NCBI GenBank assembly: GCA_964653195.1
Contig: CAZZCX010000008.1
Location: 1-45,781 of the forward strand
DNA: 45,781 nt
Source: CAYMDS01 sp964653195
Lineage (GTDB): Bacteria; Patescibacteriota; Microgenomatia; Levybacterales; UBA12049
Reading direction: 5' to 3'
Shown: positions 1-7,792 of the stretch, one piece after another
Layout of the letters: every line of letters begins with the position of its first letter
Position numbering within the stretch: the stretch's first letter is position 1
Program-made: the position numbers and the translations under genes
Notes under the pieces: generated by a model
The model's input: the letters and a program-made list of their open reading frames with translations, nothing else
Told to the model about the DNA's origin: nothing
Database searches by the model: none

Positions 1-6
1 CTCTGC

Positions 7-12
7 TATACT
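7..12 (+). promoter_or_regulatory. -10 box of the first gene
   Basis: TATACT lies six bases before the ATG at 19, so transcription would be expected to begin at or next to the A of the start codon. The -35 region is outside the window. No Shine-Dalgarno sequence fits in the gap. This is an inferred leaderless promoter. Confidence 0.5.
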
Positions 13-18
13 TCATAC

Positions 19-609
19 ATGTCTGATCTTAAAAATATAGTGGGTATTGTAGCTGTTTTTTTAACTTTTATTGGTTATATCCCCTATATTAAAGATGTAA
101 TTAGTGGGAAGACTGTTCCCCATGTATATAGTTGGTTTTTGTGGGGTTTTGTAACTCTTATTGCCTTTGCATTGCAAGTCAGCGCCGGTGGAGGTATCGG
201 AGCCTATGTGACCTTTACTGCAGGACTATTATGTACGATTGTTTTTATTATTGGATTCACGAAAAAAGGTAAGAAGGATATTACCCAAGTAGACACTATT
301 TTCTTTATATTAGCTTTGATTGCTCTTGGATTCTGGCTTATCGCAAAACAACCAGTTATAAGCGCAATCCTTACAACAGGAGTTGATTTACTCGGCTTTG
401 CACCGACTATCCGTAAATCGTGGAACAAGCCATATTCAGAAACACTGTCTTTCTATTTATTAAATACAATTCGGTTTATTTTGGCTGTTTTCTCTTTACA
501 GAGATATACAATCGTCACTGCACTTTATCCTCTTGCTTGGATATTCGGAAATGGACTTTTTGGTCTTATGTTGATAGTGCGAAGGAAACAGTTAAAGCAA
601 ACCTCTTAA
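19..609 (+). CDS. Two-repeat PQ-loop/SemiSWEET-like membrane protein
   Basis: This 196-residue integral membrane protein has about six or seven hydrophobic segments. Two halves resemble each other: GYIPYIKD at residues 19-26 followed by VPHVYSWF, and GFAPTIRK at 126-133 followed by SETLSFYLL. A Pro in the first helix followed by a basic or polar loop and a second aromatic helix is the layout of PQ-loop and SemiSWEET small-solute transporters. A tandem copy would form a complete unit without dimerising. The substrate cannot be read from the sequence. The start is the ATG at 19, just after a TATACT box. The family assignment is inference from the repeat pattern, and the protein could equally be an uncharacterised membrane family. 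Confidence 0.6.
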   Translation: MSDLKNIVGIVAVFLTFIGYIPYIKDVISGKTVPHVYSWFLWGFVTLIAFALQVSAGGGIGAYVTFTAGLLCTIVFIIGFTKKGKKDITQVDTIFFILALIALGFWLIAKQPVISAILTTGVDLLGFAPTIRKSWNKPYSETLSFYLLNTIRFILAVFSLQRYTIVTALYPLAWIFGNGLFGLMLIVRRKQLKQTS

Positions 610-713
610 TTCTGTATCATCCTTACAAGAATGTGAAATACTCTAAGTATAAATATTTTTAATTCTTTTGCTACCTCTTTTTATTTACTACAGAAAGTAA
701 TTAAGCCTATAAG

Positions 714-742
714 TTGTAAATTGTTTAACTTAAAGCTATAAT
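714..742 (+). promoter_or_regulatory. Promoter of the YkgJ-like gene
   Basis: TTGTAA (714-719), a 17-base spacer and a perfect TATAAT (737-742) stand 8 bases before the ATG at 751. The predicted transcript would have at most about two untranslated bases. Confidence 0.65.
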
Positions 743-750
743 TCTAGCTT

Positions 751-1272
751 ATGGCAAGTTACATTGAACTACGTAGAATTGCTAAACTAAACAATGACTC
801 CATGCCTGCCGATCATCCATGCAGACGCGGATTTGCAGACTGCTGCAGGGATCCACGCGTTCCTGTTGTCCCTGGTGATGTAAAGCATTTAAAAACAGCT
901 ATTAAAAGAGGTAATATTTCTCGTAGAGTTATAGCGGATGCAAAAGAACGAGTGATAAAAGAGCCAACCATTTGCCCTTTTCTTAACAATTCGACAGGAG
1001 AATGTACTATTTATGAATACCGACCACTTATCTGTGTAGCTACCGGCGCCCTTGCTCTACCTACTCGCGAAGGTAAAAATAGACTTGAGGCAGAAAAACC
1101 AAAAGGACTTATGCATAATGAACTACAATCTACAATGTGTGGTCATTGCGTAAGTCAAGAAATGCAACGAGGTCGTGGGATAAATACTCAAGCTTTAAGA
1201 GATTCACAAGGAATTTTGCCTTTTATTAAATTAAATTCAATTCCGGTAAATGAATTTGTTAAAAAGCTCTAA
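751..1272 (+). CDS. YkgJ-family cysteine cluster protein
   Basis: This 173-residue soluble protein has the Cys arrangement of the YkgJ/CxxCxxCC family. C24 with C31-C32 (CRRGFADCC) is followed by a central C-P-F-L and E-C-T-I-Y-E-Y-R-P-L-I-C segment and a late C-G-H-C pair. The phrase YEYRPLIC is typical of this family, which is thought to bind zinc or an Fe-S cluster. No specific reaction is known for most members. The first Cys group is CxxxxxxCC here, slightly wider than usual. It is a single gene with its own promoter and converges on the deacetylase gene, with 36 bp between the two ends. The start is the ATG directly after the TATAAT promoter. The family is confident, the function is open. 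Confidence 0.75.
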   Translation: MASYIELRRIAKLNNDSMPADHPCRRGFADCCRDPRVPVVPGDVKHLKTAIKRGNISRRVIADAKERVIKEPTICPFLNNSTGECTIYEYRPLICVATGALALPTREGKNRLEAEKPKGLMHNELQSTMCGHCVSQEMQRGRGINTQALRDSQGILPFIKLNSIPVNEFVKKL

Positions 1273-1308
1273 ACCAAACAATAAATTAGTTTTTCTATTA
1301 CACTTCTC

Positions 1309-2031
1309 TTATGACATTCTATGCTTGATCTCCCTGGTATTAATTATCTCAAATGTATCTGTATTTGCTGCTAAAAAGTCTAATAACTGAGGACTTCTTA
1401 AAGTCTTTAGCTCAGTCTCTCTTTGATAAATATAAGGTGAGCCCGAAAATATCAATCCCTCATCAACGTATCCAGGATGGCATGCCAAACAAGTTACACC
1501 CCAAGGTAAACTCTTTAAAAGTCTTACGGTATCATCTGGTGTAATACCCCTTCCCAAATTTCCATGCCAAATTCTTCTACCATGAAATCCTAAATTCAGA
1601 GGATAATCAATTGAACGAACTAGTATATTATTGTCTCTAGCATATTGGGTCACAATCTCACGGAATCCCGGATACATATGTAAGTTGTGATGACCGTCAA
1701 TATGATCCGGCAGTCTACCCATTATTTCACCAAATAACCCAAATTGACGTTCAACTTCATACAATTTTCTTCTTTTTGGCCACCTTAATACTTCAGATAG
1801 TCTTCGAAACCTGCCCTTACCCTCCCCTGTACTATCAAGATGTATTCCAACTGTTATAAAAGGTATCTGATCTAGTTCTCTAGCATCACGAGCAGCTGGA
1901 CCATTCACCATAAGAGAAGCACTTCTTACTACTCTCCCATCTTCAAGCAATAACCATATCGCCTCATTAACACCGGAACTTATACCAAAATCATCAGCAT
2001 TGAAATTGACACGCTTAAGCTCTTTTTGCAT
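1309..2031 (-). CDS. YdjC/ChbG-family carbohydrate deacetylase
   Basis: This 240-residue protein is a member of the YdjC/ChbG/HpnK family, which removes acetyl groups from N-acetylated sugars. The metal-site motif NADDFG has Asp at 13-14. Further expected residues are VGIHLD (H64), the DHIDGHHNLH block at 109-118, and CHPGYVD near 184-190 with its catalytic-type His and Asp. The length is near the family's usual 230-260. There is no signal peptide, so it probably acts in the cytoplasm, on free oligosaccharides or on lipid-linked sugar precursors. It is transcribed alone and divergently from the TauE-like gene. A TATAAA box lies 7 bases before the ATG, which suggests a leaderless mRNA. Confidence 0.85.
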   Translation of the reverse strand: MQKELKRVNFNADDFGISSGVNEAIWLLLEDGRVVRSASLMVNGPAARDARELDQIPFITVGIHLDSTGEGKGRFRRLSEVLRWPKRRKLYEVERQFGLFGEIMGRLPDHIDGHHNLHMYPGFREIVTQYARDNNILVRSIDYPLNLGFHGRRIWHGNLGRGITPDDTVRLLKSLPWGVTCLACHPGYVDEGLIFSGSPYIYQRETELKTLRSPQLLDFLAANTDTFEIINTREIKHRMS

Positions 2032-2163
2032 AACTAAATTTATAAATACAATAAATAGATCCTATTTGCTTCATGCAGCATTATACTCAAAATTATTTCT
2101 ACTATTTTTAATTATATTTTAGGTATGAAACACTGCTATAATTACTTAAATTTATCTTTTTAA

Positions 2164-2886
2164 ATGGGAAATTATTGGTATATAGCGATAATCGTAACTA
2201 TCGCTTACTTGGGAGAGTCATTGTTCGGATTTGGTGCGGGACTAATCGCAGTACCTCTTCTGTCTATTTTATTAGGTGTTAAGGAAACTGTCATATTCTT
2301 GATTTTATTTCAATTTTTAACCGGTTTATTGATAATAGGATCCTACAGACATATTCCCTGGAAAATTATATTTCCCATGACTATTACGATGATTTTAGGG
2401 ACAGTAATCGGTACTTTTATATTGACTGGTTTAAATAATTCTGTACTGAAAATAATACTTGCTTTATCCATATCAGCATTTCTTCTTAAATCTATTATTG
2501 TTAAAAAACCAAAATCTCCAGATATTAATAGTAAATTTTGGGGAATGTTGTTAGGATTTATTGGCGGTTTACTTCAAGGAATTCTGGGTATGGGTGGTCC
2601 ACCTCTCACAATGTATCTTATCACTGCTGTACCCAGAAAAGAACAATTCCGCGCAGGATTAATTTTCCTGTTTTTCATAAGTTGCCTTATTAGAATTTTT
2701 CTCCTGACTCAAAATGGTTTACTAGACTTCAATCAAATCAAATCTTCTTTACCCTTTCTTCCTTTTTTCCTTATTTCACTTGCAGCCGGTCATTTTCTCC
2801 ATATGAAAATCGATGAAAAGTACTACCGCTACGCGGTTTATATAATACTATTCATATCTACAATAACACTTCTATTCAAACGTTGA
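2164..2886 (+). CDS. TauE/SafE-family anion exporter
   Basis: This 240-residue polytopic membrane protein has about eight helices in two homologous halves. The first half has GESLFGFGAG (17-26) and the second has GILGMGGPP (139-147), the paired Gly-rich signatures of the TauE/SafE sulfite/organosulfonate exporter family (DUF81). The family moves sulfite, sulfoacetate or related anions. The next gene is a PLP enzyme of cysteine metabolism, so a sulfur-related substrate is plausible but unproven. A TATAAT at 2137-2142 predicts a leader of about 15 bases with no Shine-Dalgarno sequence. The ATG at 2164 places the first helix correctly. Confidence 0.85.
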   Translation: MGNYWYIAIIVTIAYLGESLFGFGAGLIAVPLLSILLGVKETVIFLILFQFLTGLLIIGSYRHIPWKIIFPMTITMILGTVIGTFILTGLNNSVLKIILALSISAFLLKSIIVKKPKSPDINSKFWGMLLGFIGGLLQGILGMGGPPLTMYLITAVPRKEQFRAGLIFLFFISCLIRIFLLTQNGLLDFNQIKSSLPFLPFFLISLAAGHFLHMKIDEKYYRYAVYIILFISTITLLFKR

Positions 2887-2969
2887 AACGATTCTTATAC
2901 ATATTTCGTTTAATAACTCATAAATTATGACTTTAAATTTATTTAACCTAAAATAATCAATATATAAAT

Positions 2970-2997
2970 TTGACTTCTTAGATTAAATTCCTATAAT
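2970..2997 (+). promoter_or_regulatory. Promoter of the cystathionine beta-synthase-like gene
   Basis: TTGACT (2970-2975), a 16-base spacer and TATAAT (2992-2997) precede the ATG at 3006 by only 8 bases. The predicted mRNA begins about two bases before the start codon. Confidence 0.65.
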
Positions 2998-3005
2998 TTC
3001 TGTAT

Positions 3006-4361
3006 ATGTATTTCGAATCTATTCTTGAACTTATAGGTAATACGCCACTTGTAAAGATCAATAATTTAAATCCTAATTTAAAAGTTACACTTCTTGCCAA
3101 ACTCGAATTTATGAACCCAGGAGGATCGGTAAAAGATCGTATTGGAATAACTATGATTGATGCAGCAGAAAAACAAGGGAAATTAAAAAAAGATGGCACC
3201 ATCATTGAACCGACATCTGGAAATACTGGCGTAGGGTTGGCTATGGTAGCAGCTCTTAGAAGTTATCAGACTATATTTGTTATGCCTGATAAAATGAGCG
3301 ACGAGAAACGAAATCTCTTACGAGCTTATGGAGCAAAAGTAGTCATCACTCCCACAGCCGTACTTCCAGAAGATGAAAAAAGCTATTATAAAGTTTCAGA
3401 CCGTCTCACAAAAGAAACTGAAAATGGATATAAACCGGATCAGTACCATAACTCAGCGAACCCAAAAGCACACTATGAAACAACAGGTCCTGAAATTTGG
3501 AAACAAACAGAGGGAAAAATAACACATTTCATTTGCGGAATGGGTACGGGTGGAACCATATCGGGAGTTGGTAAATACCTTAAAGAAAAAAATCCAAAAA
3601 TAAAAATAATCGGAGTAGATCCTGTAGGTTCTGTTTTTCACGAATACAAAAGAACGCATAAATATCCTAAACTTATGAAAACTTACAAAGTAGAAGGCGT
3701 GGGTGAAGATTTCATTCCTTCCACAATTGACTTCAAATATATAGATGACGTAATACAAGCAGACGATCGACAAGCTTTCATCACTGCAAGACAACTTGTT
3801 CGAAAAGAAGCTATTCTTACCGGGGGATCCGGAGGACTCGCGATGTATGCAGCTTTAAAGGTCGCTAAATCAATAAAAAAAGGTTGTGTGGTCGTGCTTC
3901 TTCCCGATTCCGGAAAATCATACTTAAGTAAAATCTATAATGACGATTGGATGAGAGATAATGGTTTTCTCACAAATACAGATGGCGTATCCATAAAAGA
4001 AATTATTAAAGCGAAGAAATTAAATAAAGTTATAAGTGTAAAACCAACTGATAATGTTCAGCATGCCATTTCTCTTATGAGAAAATATGATATTTCACAA
4101 CTTATTGTAATCGACAAAAATAAATTAGTAGGACATGTTACGGAACAATTTCTACTTAAAGGACTGTACGAGAAAAGTATTGGTCCTACGAATTCCATAT
4201 CTGCAGTTCTCACACCAGAGACATTAATAGTAACACACGCGGAAACAATAGAACGTACTGCACAGCTTCTGACCAAAGGCAGCTTTGTTGTGGTAGTAAA
4301 TGAGAATAATAAAGCAATTGGTGTCATAACTCGGATTGATCTGATAGAATCATATGCATGA
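3006..4361 (+). CDS. Cystathionine beta-synthase-like PLP enzyme with CBS domains
   Basis: This 451-residue cytosolic enzyme has two parts. Residues 1 to about 325 form a fold-type II PLP domain with the Schiff-base lysine at K43 (GGSVKDR), the substrate loop TSGNTG at 70-75 and a GTGGTISG phosphate-binding loop near 180. Residues from about 335 to the end form a CBS-domain pair, which in this family senses adenosyl ligands. The architecture matches bacterial and eukaryotic cystathionine beta-synthase (serine plus homocysteine to cystathionine). Cysteine synthase activity cannot be excluded from sequence. No cystathionine gamma-lyase is present in the window. Its stop overlaps the start of the next gene (ATGA), indicating translational coupling. 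The start is set by the adjacent promoter. Confidence 0.88.
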   Translation: MYFESILELIGNTPLVKINNLNPNLKVTLLAKLEFMNPGGSVKDRIGITMIDAAEKQGKLKKDGTIIEPTSGNTGVGLAMVAALRSYQTIFVMPDKMSDEKRNLLRAYGAKVVITPTAVLPEDEKSYYKVSDRLTKETENGYKPDQYHNSANPKAHYETTGPEIWKQTEGKITHFICGMGTGGTISGVGKYLKEKNPKIKIIGVDPVGSVFHEYKRTHKYPKLMKTYKVEGVGEDFIPSTIDFKYIDDVIQADDRQAFITARQLVRKEAILTGGSGGLAMYAALKVAKSIKKGCVVVLLPDSGKSYLSKIYNDDWMRDNGFLTNTDGVSIKEIIKAKKLNKVISVKPTDNVQHAISLMRKYDISQLIVIDKNKLVGHVTEQFLLKGLYEKSIGPTNSISAVLTPETLIVTHAETIERTAQLLTKGSFVVVVNENNKAIGVITRIDLIESYA

Positions 4362-4771
4362 AAGAACGAGTGAGTACATTTTTTCAAACGTATAAACGCG
4401 AGTTAGCGATAATTTCTTTTTTCATATTTTCATTTTTCATTGCCTTAATTACAATAGGTCCGGATTTCGGTTTAGGCATGATAAATGAAGTTAAAAAAGA
4501 ATTACCTACAATGATACCTTCTCCGTCACTTAAACCGTCTCCAACAAATGAACCCGAAAACACACCAACTGTTATAAAAAAAATTCCGACAAAAGTATAT
4601 GTCCCCCCAAGCGCTACCCCTAAGGCTACATCAACTCCAACACCTACTATTACCCCTTCACCATTGATTACTCCAACTATTACACCTTCAAGTATACCTC
4701 CCTCACCAACTCCTACTATAGTTGTTACATTGACACCTACTGAAACTCCACTTACCCCGGCAACTCCCTAA
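4358..4771 (+). CDS. Membrane-anchored Pro/Thr-rich surface protein
   Basis: This 137-residue protein has a basic N-terminus, one membrane helix at about residues 18-36, and then about 90 residues of Pro/Thr/Ser-rich low-complexity sequence with no recognisable domain. The helix would act as an uncleaved signal anchor, leaving a stiff, possibly glycosylated stalk outside the cell. Such TP-rich stretches are usually linkers, and it is unusual for one to end without a domain. No frameshift is evident, and a stop follows at once. The ATG overlaps the stop of the upstream PLP enzyme gene by four bases, so the two are co-transcribed. A functional link between them is not obvious. Confidence 0.65.
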   Translation: MKERVSTFFQTYKRELAIISFFIFSFFIALITIGPDFGLGMINEVKKELPTMIPSPSLKPSPTNEPENTPTVIKKIPTKVYVPPSATPKATSTPTPTITPSPLITPTITPSSIPPSPTPTIVVTLTPTETPLTPATP

Positions 4772-4867
4772 TTTTAAATCAAATAAATTAACTACAATCA
4801 AAAATTTAACTCATGAAATTCATTGTTTTCACGACTTAAACACATGATTCCGGCCTCGAAAAATTTC

Positions 4868-4895
4868 TTGACAAAATCGTGAAAATTTGTATTAA
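4868..4895 (+). promoter_or_regulatory. Promoter of the small-RNA candidate
   Basis: A perfect TTGACA (4868-4873), a 16-base spacer ending in TG, and TATTAA (4890-4895) form a strong sigma-70-type promoter in a region without a gene. Transcription should begin near 4902. Confidence 0.65.
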
Positions 4896-4901
4896 ATATT
4901 T

Positions 4902-5012
4902 ATGGCACTTAGTTTTATTCCTGCCTGAATGACTAAGAGCCGTTTACCCTAAGAGCATTGCTTTTCGTACCGAACTTATCATTCACAATATCGAAAGCGA
5001 TGCTCTTTTTTT
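4902..5012 (+). ncRNA. Candidate structured small RNA
   Basis: This RNA of about 110 nt would run from the predicted start near 4902 to a T7 tract at 5006-5012. The first hairpin pairs GGCACTTAG (4904-4912) with CTAAGAGCC (4933-4941), with one A-A mismatch and an inner ATTC/GAAT stem. The second hairpin (4951-5007) forms the terminator. It does not show the SRP, tmRNA or RNase P signatures I could check by eye. The 5' end also contains two back-to-back tiny ORFs (4902-4928 of 8 codons, and 4929-4952 of 7 codons), so a leader-peptide role is possible, but no sense-strand gene follows. Its identity is unknown. Confidence 0.5.
4951..5012 (+). terminator. Intrinsic terminator of the small-RNA candidate
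   Basis: AAGAGCATTGCTTTTCG (4951-4967) pairs with CGAAAGCGATGCTCTT (4992-5007) with one wobble and one bulge, and is followed by seven T (5006-5012). The loop is long (24 nt). Confidence 0.65.
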
Positions 5013-5107
5013 GGCTACGAATTAATCCGAATAAAAATATTCCGAATTTATCCAAATTGCTACCATTTTTGTATATGAAACAAAGACCGTTAAATTTTGC
5101 AAAGTGA

Positions 5108-5183
5108 GCTGTCAGGGGGAATCCCTCTTGATCCGCCAGCTGGCGGAGAATGGAGGATGGGGGCGGACAATCCCCCGACTAGC
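5108..5183. repeat. GC-rich nested palindromic element
   Basis: This 76-bp element folds into one long interrupted stem. The outer arms are GCTGTC-a-GGGGGA (5108-5120) with TCCCCC-GAC-t-AGC (5171-5183). The middle arms are ATCCCTC (5121-5127) with GAGGAT (5153-5158). The centre is a perfect 16-bp palindrome, TCCGCCAGCTGGCGGA (5132-5147). Its GC content is far above its surroundings. It resembles REP-like or MITE-like dispersed palindromes, but only one copy is visible in the window. Confidence 0.55.
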
Positions 5184-5313
5184 GAATGAAGAAAAATAGG
5201 TCGACTTTCAGTACAAAGAATTTTTGCTTCTTTTATTTCCAAAAGAAGGAATAAGATTAAGCTTAAAAGTGCTTTAATATTTTTTTTCGACAGAAACTAT
5301 AGAAATTTAAAAA

Positions 5314-7182
5314 TCAATCTGCGCCTCCACCGCCACCTCCGCCTCCTCCTCCACCACCTCCACTTGAGAAACTTCCTCCTGAACCTGAGCTTATAGAAGT
5401 GTTAAAAGATGAAACCATAGAAGAAAAACTATTTGAAAAATCTTGTCCCATACTTGAACCAATTCCGGCAACAGAGGCATTCATATTTCCACCGCTTACT
5501 GAATAGACATGGTACCAAGTAGGATTAATGTTTGATCCTTTTTGAGACAAAATAAGCGGTAGATATTCCGCCACTTTTTTGGAGACTCCAAGCGCAGTTC
5601 CATAAATTAATATTTCCTGCCAAATAATTACAGCTTGGGGTAGATTATTTTTAATTTCTGAAAGATTGTTTATATAATTTCGAAAAGCCTGCCATTTCGC
5701 AGCTTCTATACCTGCATCTTTTGTCCACCGCCTGAAGAAAGTACCTATACCGATAATAGGAAGAATAATACCCGCAAGTATCGCAACTATTGCTGCAAAA
5801 AATATTTCAAGTACTCCGATTACCAGAGCGAATCCAAAAGTTATAATCAGCCAAAAAATAATATTACTGATGATGAATTTGATAATCCATTTTTTACTTT
5901 CTTTCTCAATAAATACTTTAGAATCTGCAAATTTTTTTACAGATTCAGTCCACGAATTGAAAAATATTCTTGTTGCTGATGGTGAGCTTTTCATACGCTT
6001 TTTCAATTCTTCCATCTCGACTTTATGATTCTCGTTGAAAATGAACCTTATGACATCTTTTTCAAATGTTTCAAGTTTCAAATCGGTATCGTAACTTAGG
6101 TCTTTCAAGATCAATGTATATGTATATTTCGTGCCTTTACCTATTCCTAAAACACCATCAGAATATTTACCTATTGCTTGTACCTCTAGTTTTTTCTTTC
6201 TGGCCAGATCAAGGATTGTTGCTGAAAATGAATTAGTAGTAACAAAACGGTTTTGACTGACAAGCGCTTCAACTAATGCCGGATGAAGATCGCTTGGTGG
6301 CATTTGAAGATATTTCGGAATACTATTTGTTTTATATTCTTTACCATGCTTTATGAATAATCTAACCCAATAAATAATCCATATAAAAGATATGCTAAAT
6401 AGTAAAATAAATAAAATGAATCTTCCTTGCTGAAGAAATTTTGTTCTATTTTGAAAACCCTGCTCCTCTTTTTGTATACTTTCCAAAGCAATTTTAGGTA
6501 TTTCTTTTCCTTCTATTAGTTGAGTTGGGAATAATACTCTTATTTCTACATACTGTTTTTGTCTGAGATTTTCTACTTTAAATTCGGCAGTATCACTGTC
6601 AATTATTCGAGCTTGTCCATTTAATGGCCCATGACCATAGACAAAAAACTGCTTAAGGTTTATAGCTGAGGGTGTGTGGACATGTATTACAACGCTTTCA
6701 GTCTTTGCATCCCATCTATCGCCAATTACTTTCCAATACAACTCCCCTACATCTTTATACTTCTTCAATGCACCTATGAGTCTGTAAGATAATATAAAAG
6801 TTTTCGTTTCATTTGCTGAAACATGGTAAGCTTCAATATGATAATCATTTCCCTGTCGCCTTGACGCAAAATAACCAGCAGGTCTATTTGAATCTATATT
6901 TGGAATCTGTTCATAAATAATACCGCTGCTATCTGAGATACTGATTTCATCAATTCTCTGATTATCAATCAGGGGAATGTCCCAAAAGACTCTCGTGAAT
7001 GAACCATCAAAGCTGAACGACCGCTTCTCTGTAAATTCTATACTTTGGTCTTTATTAATCTGCATTTCTATATCAACTTGTGGGAAATAAAAACTTTTGG
7101 ATTGCGAGTAGACAAAAGAATTACCAGCGGTTAAGTAAAAATAAAAAAGAAAAGCAGAAAAGATAATCAACAACTTTTTCAC
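5314..7182 (-). CDS. DUF2207 membrane protein with poly-Gly C-terminus
   Basis: This 622-residue protein has a signal peptide (about 1-26) and an extracellular DUF2207 beta domain (about 30-230) with the typical opening VDIEMQINKDQSIEFTE and FTRVFWDIP. A membrane helix follows at 254-275, then a cytoplasmic region, two close hydrophobic helices at about 430-480, and a second soluble part. It ends in a Ser/Gly tail with a run of about thirteen Gly. Such tails are common in DUF2207/TPM proteins, and the mixed Gly codons argue against a sequencing artefact. The function is unknown, but a cell-envelope role is usual. The start is the GTG at 7182, because the overlapping ATG at 7184 stops after one codon. 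A TACAAT box ends 6 bases before it. Confidence 0.85.
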   Translation of the reverse strand: MKKLLIIFSAFLFYFYLTAGNSFVYSQSKSFYFPQVDIEMQINKDQSIEFTEKRSFSFDGSFTRVFWDIPLIDNQRIDEISISDSSGIIYEQIPNIDSNRPAGYFASRRQGNDYHIEAYHVSANETKTFILSYRLIGALKKYKDVGELYWKVIGDRWDAKTESVVIHVHTPSAINLKQFFVYGHGPLNGQARIIDSDTAEFKVENLRQKQYVEIRVLFPTQLIEGKEIPKIALESIQKEEQGFQNRTKFLQQGRFILFILLFSISFIWIIYWVRLFIKHGKEYKTNSIPKYLQMPPSDLHPALVEALVSQNRFVTTNSFSATILDLARKKKLEVQAIGKYSDGVLGIGKGTKYTYTLILKDLSYDTDLKLETFEKDVIRFIFNENHKVEMEELKKRMKSSPSATRIFFNSWTESVKKFADSKVFIEKESKKWIIKFIISNIIFWLIITFGFALVIGVLEIFFAAIVAILAGIILPIIGIGTFFRRWTKDAGIEAAKWQAFRNYINNLSEIKNNLPQAVIIWQEILIYGTALGVSKKVAEYLPLILSQKGSNINPTWYHVYSVSGGNMNASVAGIGSSMGQDFSNSFSSMVSSFNTSISSGSGGSFSSGGGGGGGGGGGGGAD

Positions 7183-7334
7183 ATCCTAATTGTAGCGCAT
7201 TTTAAACAAGTTAGGTATCATTCGCCTAGAATAATTTAGACGCAGCATAGTTGAGATTCATACGCAGTTTTTACACATCTTTGCCTCATAGCACACAATT
7301 TTAATCTAGTATCAACGTACTAACTATTTTATAG

Positions 7335-7343
7335 AAAGGGGGT
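7335..7343 (+). promoter_or_regulatory. Strong Shine-Dalgarno that sets the start at 7351
   Basis: AAAGGGGGT at 7335-7343 lies 7 bases before the ATG at 7351. The GTG at 7342 overlaps this site and is therefore not a likely start. Confidence 0.75.
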
Positions 7344-7350
7344 GAATAAA

Positions 7351-7659
7351 ATGCCAAATAAAATAAAGAATGTAAAAAAGGCGGTAAAAAATACCAAACA
7401 ATCTTTAAAAAGGAATTCACGCAAAGGTGGTATGAGTAAGATAGCAGCACCAATAGGCGGAGCAGTTATAGGTGCAGCACTAGGTACTGCAGCAGGAGCA
7501 GTACTTACGAGTAAAGATGCAAAAAAGACTCTTAATAAAGTCACGGGTTCTATAAGCGAATATACTACTGATTTGATGAACGAAATTGAAAAAAACCCGA
7601 AAAAAATTGATCAGCTATCAAAATCAGCTACGCAGAAAGCCGAAAAAAAGTTAAATTAA
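7351..7659 (+). CDS. Glycine-zipper (YtxH-like) small protein
   Basis: This protein has 102 residues from the ATG at 7351. It has a Lys-rich N-terminus (about 1-30) and a Gly/Ala-rich hydrophobic stretch with GxxxG spacing (GGAVIGAALGTAAGAVL) at about 34-50. An amphipathic Lys/Glu-rich C-terminal part follows, which may be helical. The pattern is that of YtxH and glycine-zipper proteins, which associate with membranes and are often stress-related. I cannot assign a precise role. It has one of the few strong Shine-Dalgarno sequences in the window, which suggests high translation. A large hairpin follows the gene and separates it from the converging PAP2 gene. Confidence 0.7.
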   Translation: MPNKIKNVKKAVKNTKQSLKRNSRKGGMSKIAAPIGGAVIGAALGTAAGAVLTSKDAKKTLNKVTGSISEYTTDLMNEIEKNPKKIDQLSKSATQKAEKKLN

Positions 7660-7707
7660 AAATTATATTTCTTAACTTTCCTGGCTTTTTTAAAAGTAGT
7701 CATTACT

Positions 7708-7775
7708 TACCATTAAGATAAAAGGCAATAAATTATGTATTACTTATAATACATATACGCCTTTTATCTTTGGTA
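7708..7775. terminator. Large bidirectional hairpin between converging genes
   Basis: TACCA plus GATAAAAGGC (7708-7726) pairs with GCCTTTTATC plus TTTGGTA (7759-7775). Inside it ATGTATTA (7735-7742) pairs perfectly with TAATACAT (7747-7754). The position between two gene ends suggests a bidirectional terminator, although no long T tract follows. Confidence 0.6.
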
Positions 7776-7792
7776 GGTTATAGTACTATATA

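Larger units (their letters stand above)
4772..5313. other. Long intergenic region
   Basis: This 542-bp stretch between two converging genes has no convincing protein-coding gene. It contains a promoter with a two-hairpin RNA candidate (4868-5012), an AT-rich spacer, a GC-rich nested palindrome (5108-5183), and a small perfect inverted repeat (CTTCTTTT at 5227-5234 with AAAAGAAG at 5241-5248). Confidence 0.7.

Noticed and set aside
3453..3794. 113-residue minus-strand ORF
   Set aside because: Lies wholly inside the cystathionine beta-synthase-like gene, which has strong motif support.
4359..4361. Possible recoding of TGA (as in SR1/Gracilibacteria)
   Set aside because: TGA terminates several well-defined genes at overlaps and no gene needs to read through TGA.
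5318..5360. Poly-Gly tract at the DUF2207 C-terminus as a phase-variation repeat
   Set aside because: Gly codons are mixed, so the DNA is not a uniform repeat that would slip, and Gly-rich tails are usual in this family.
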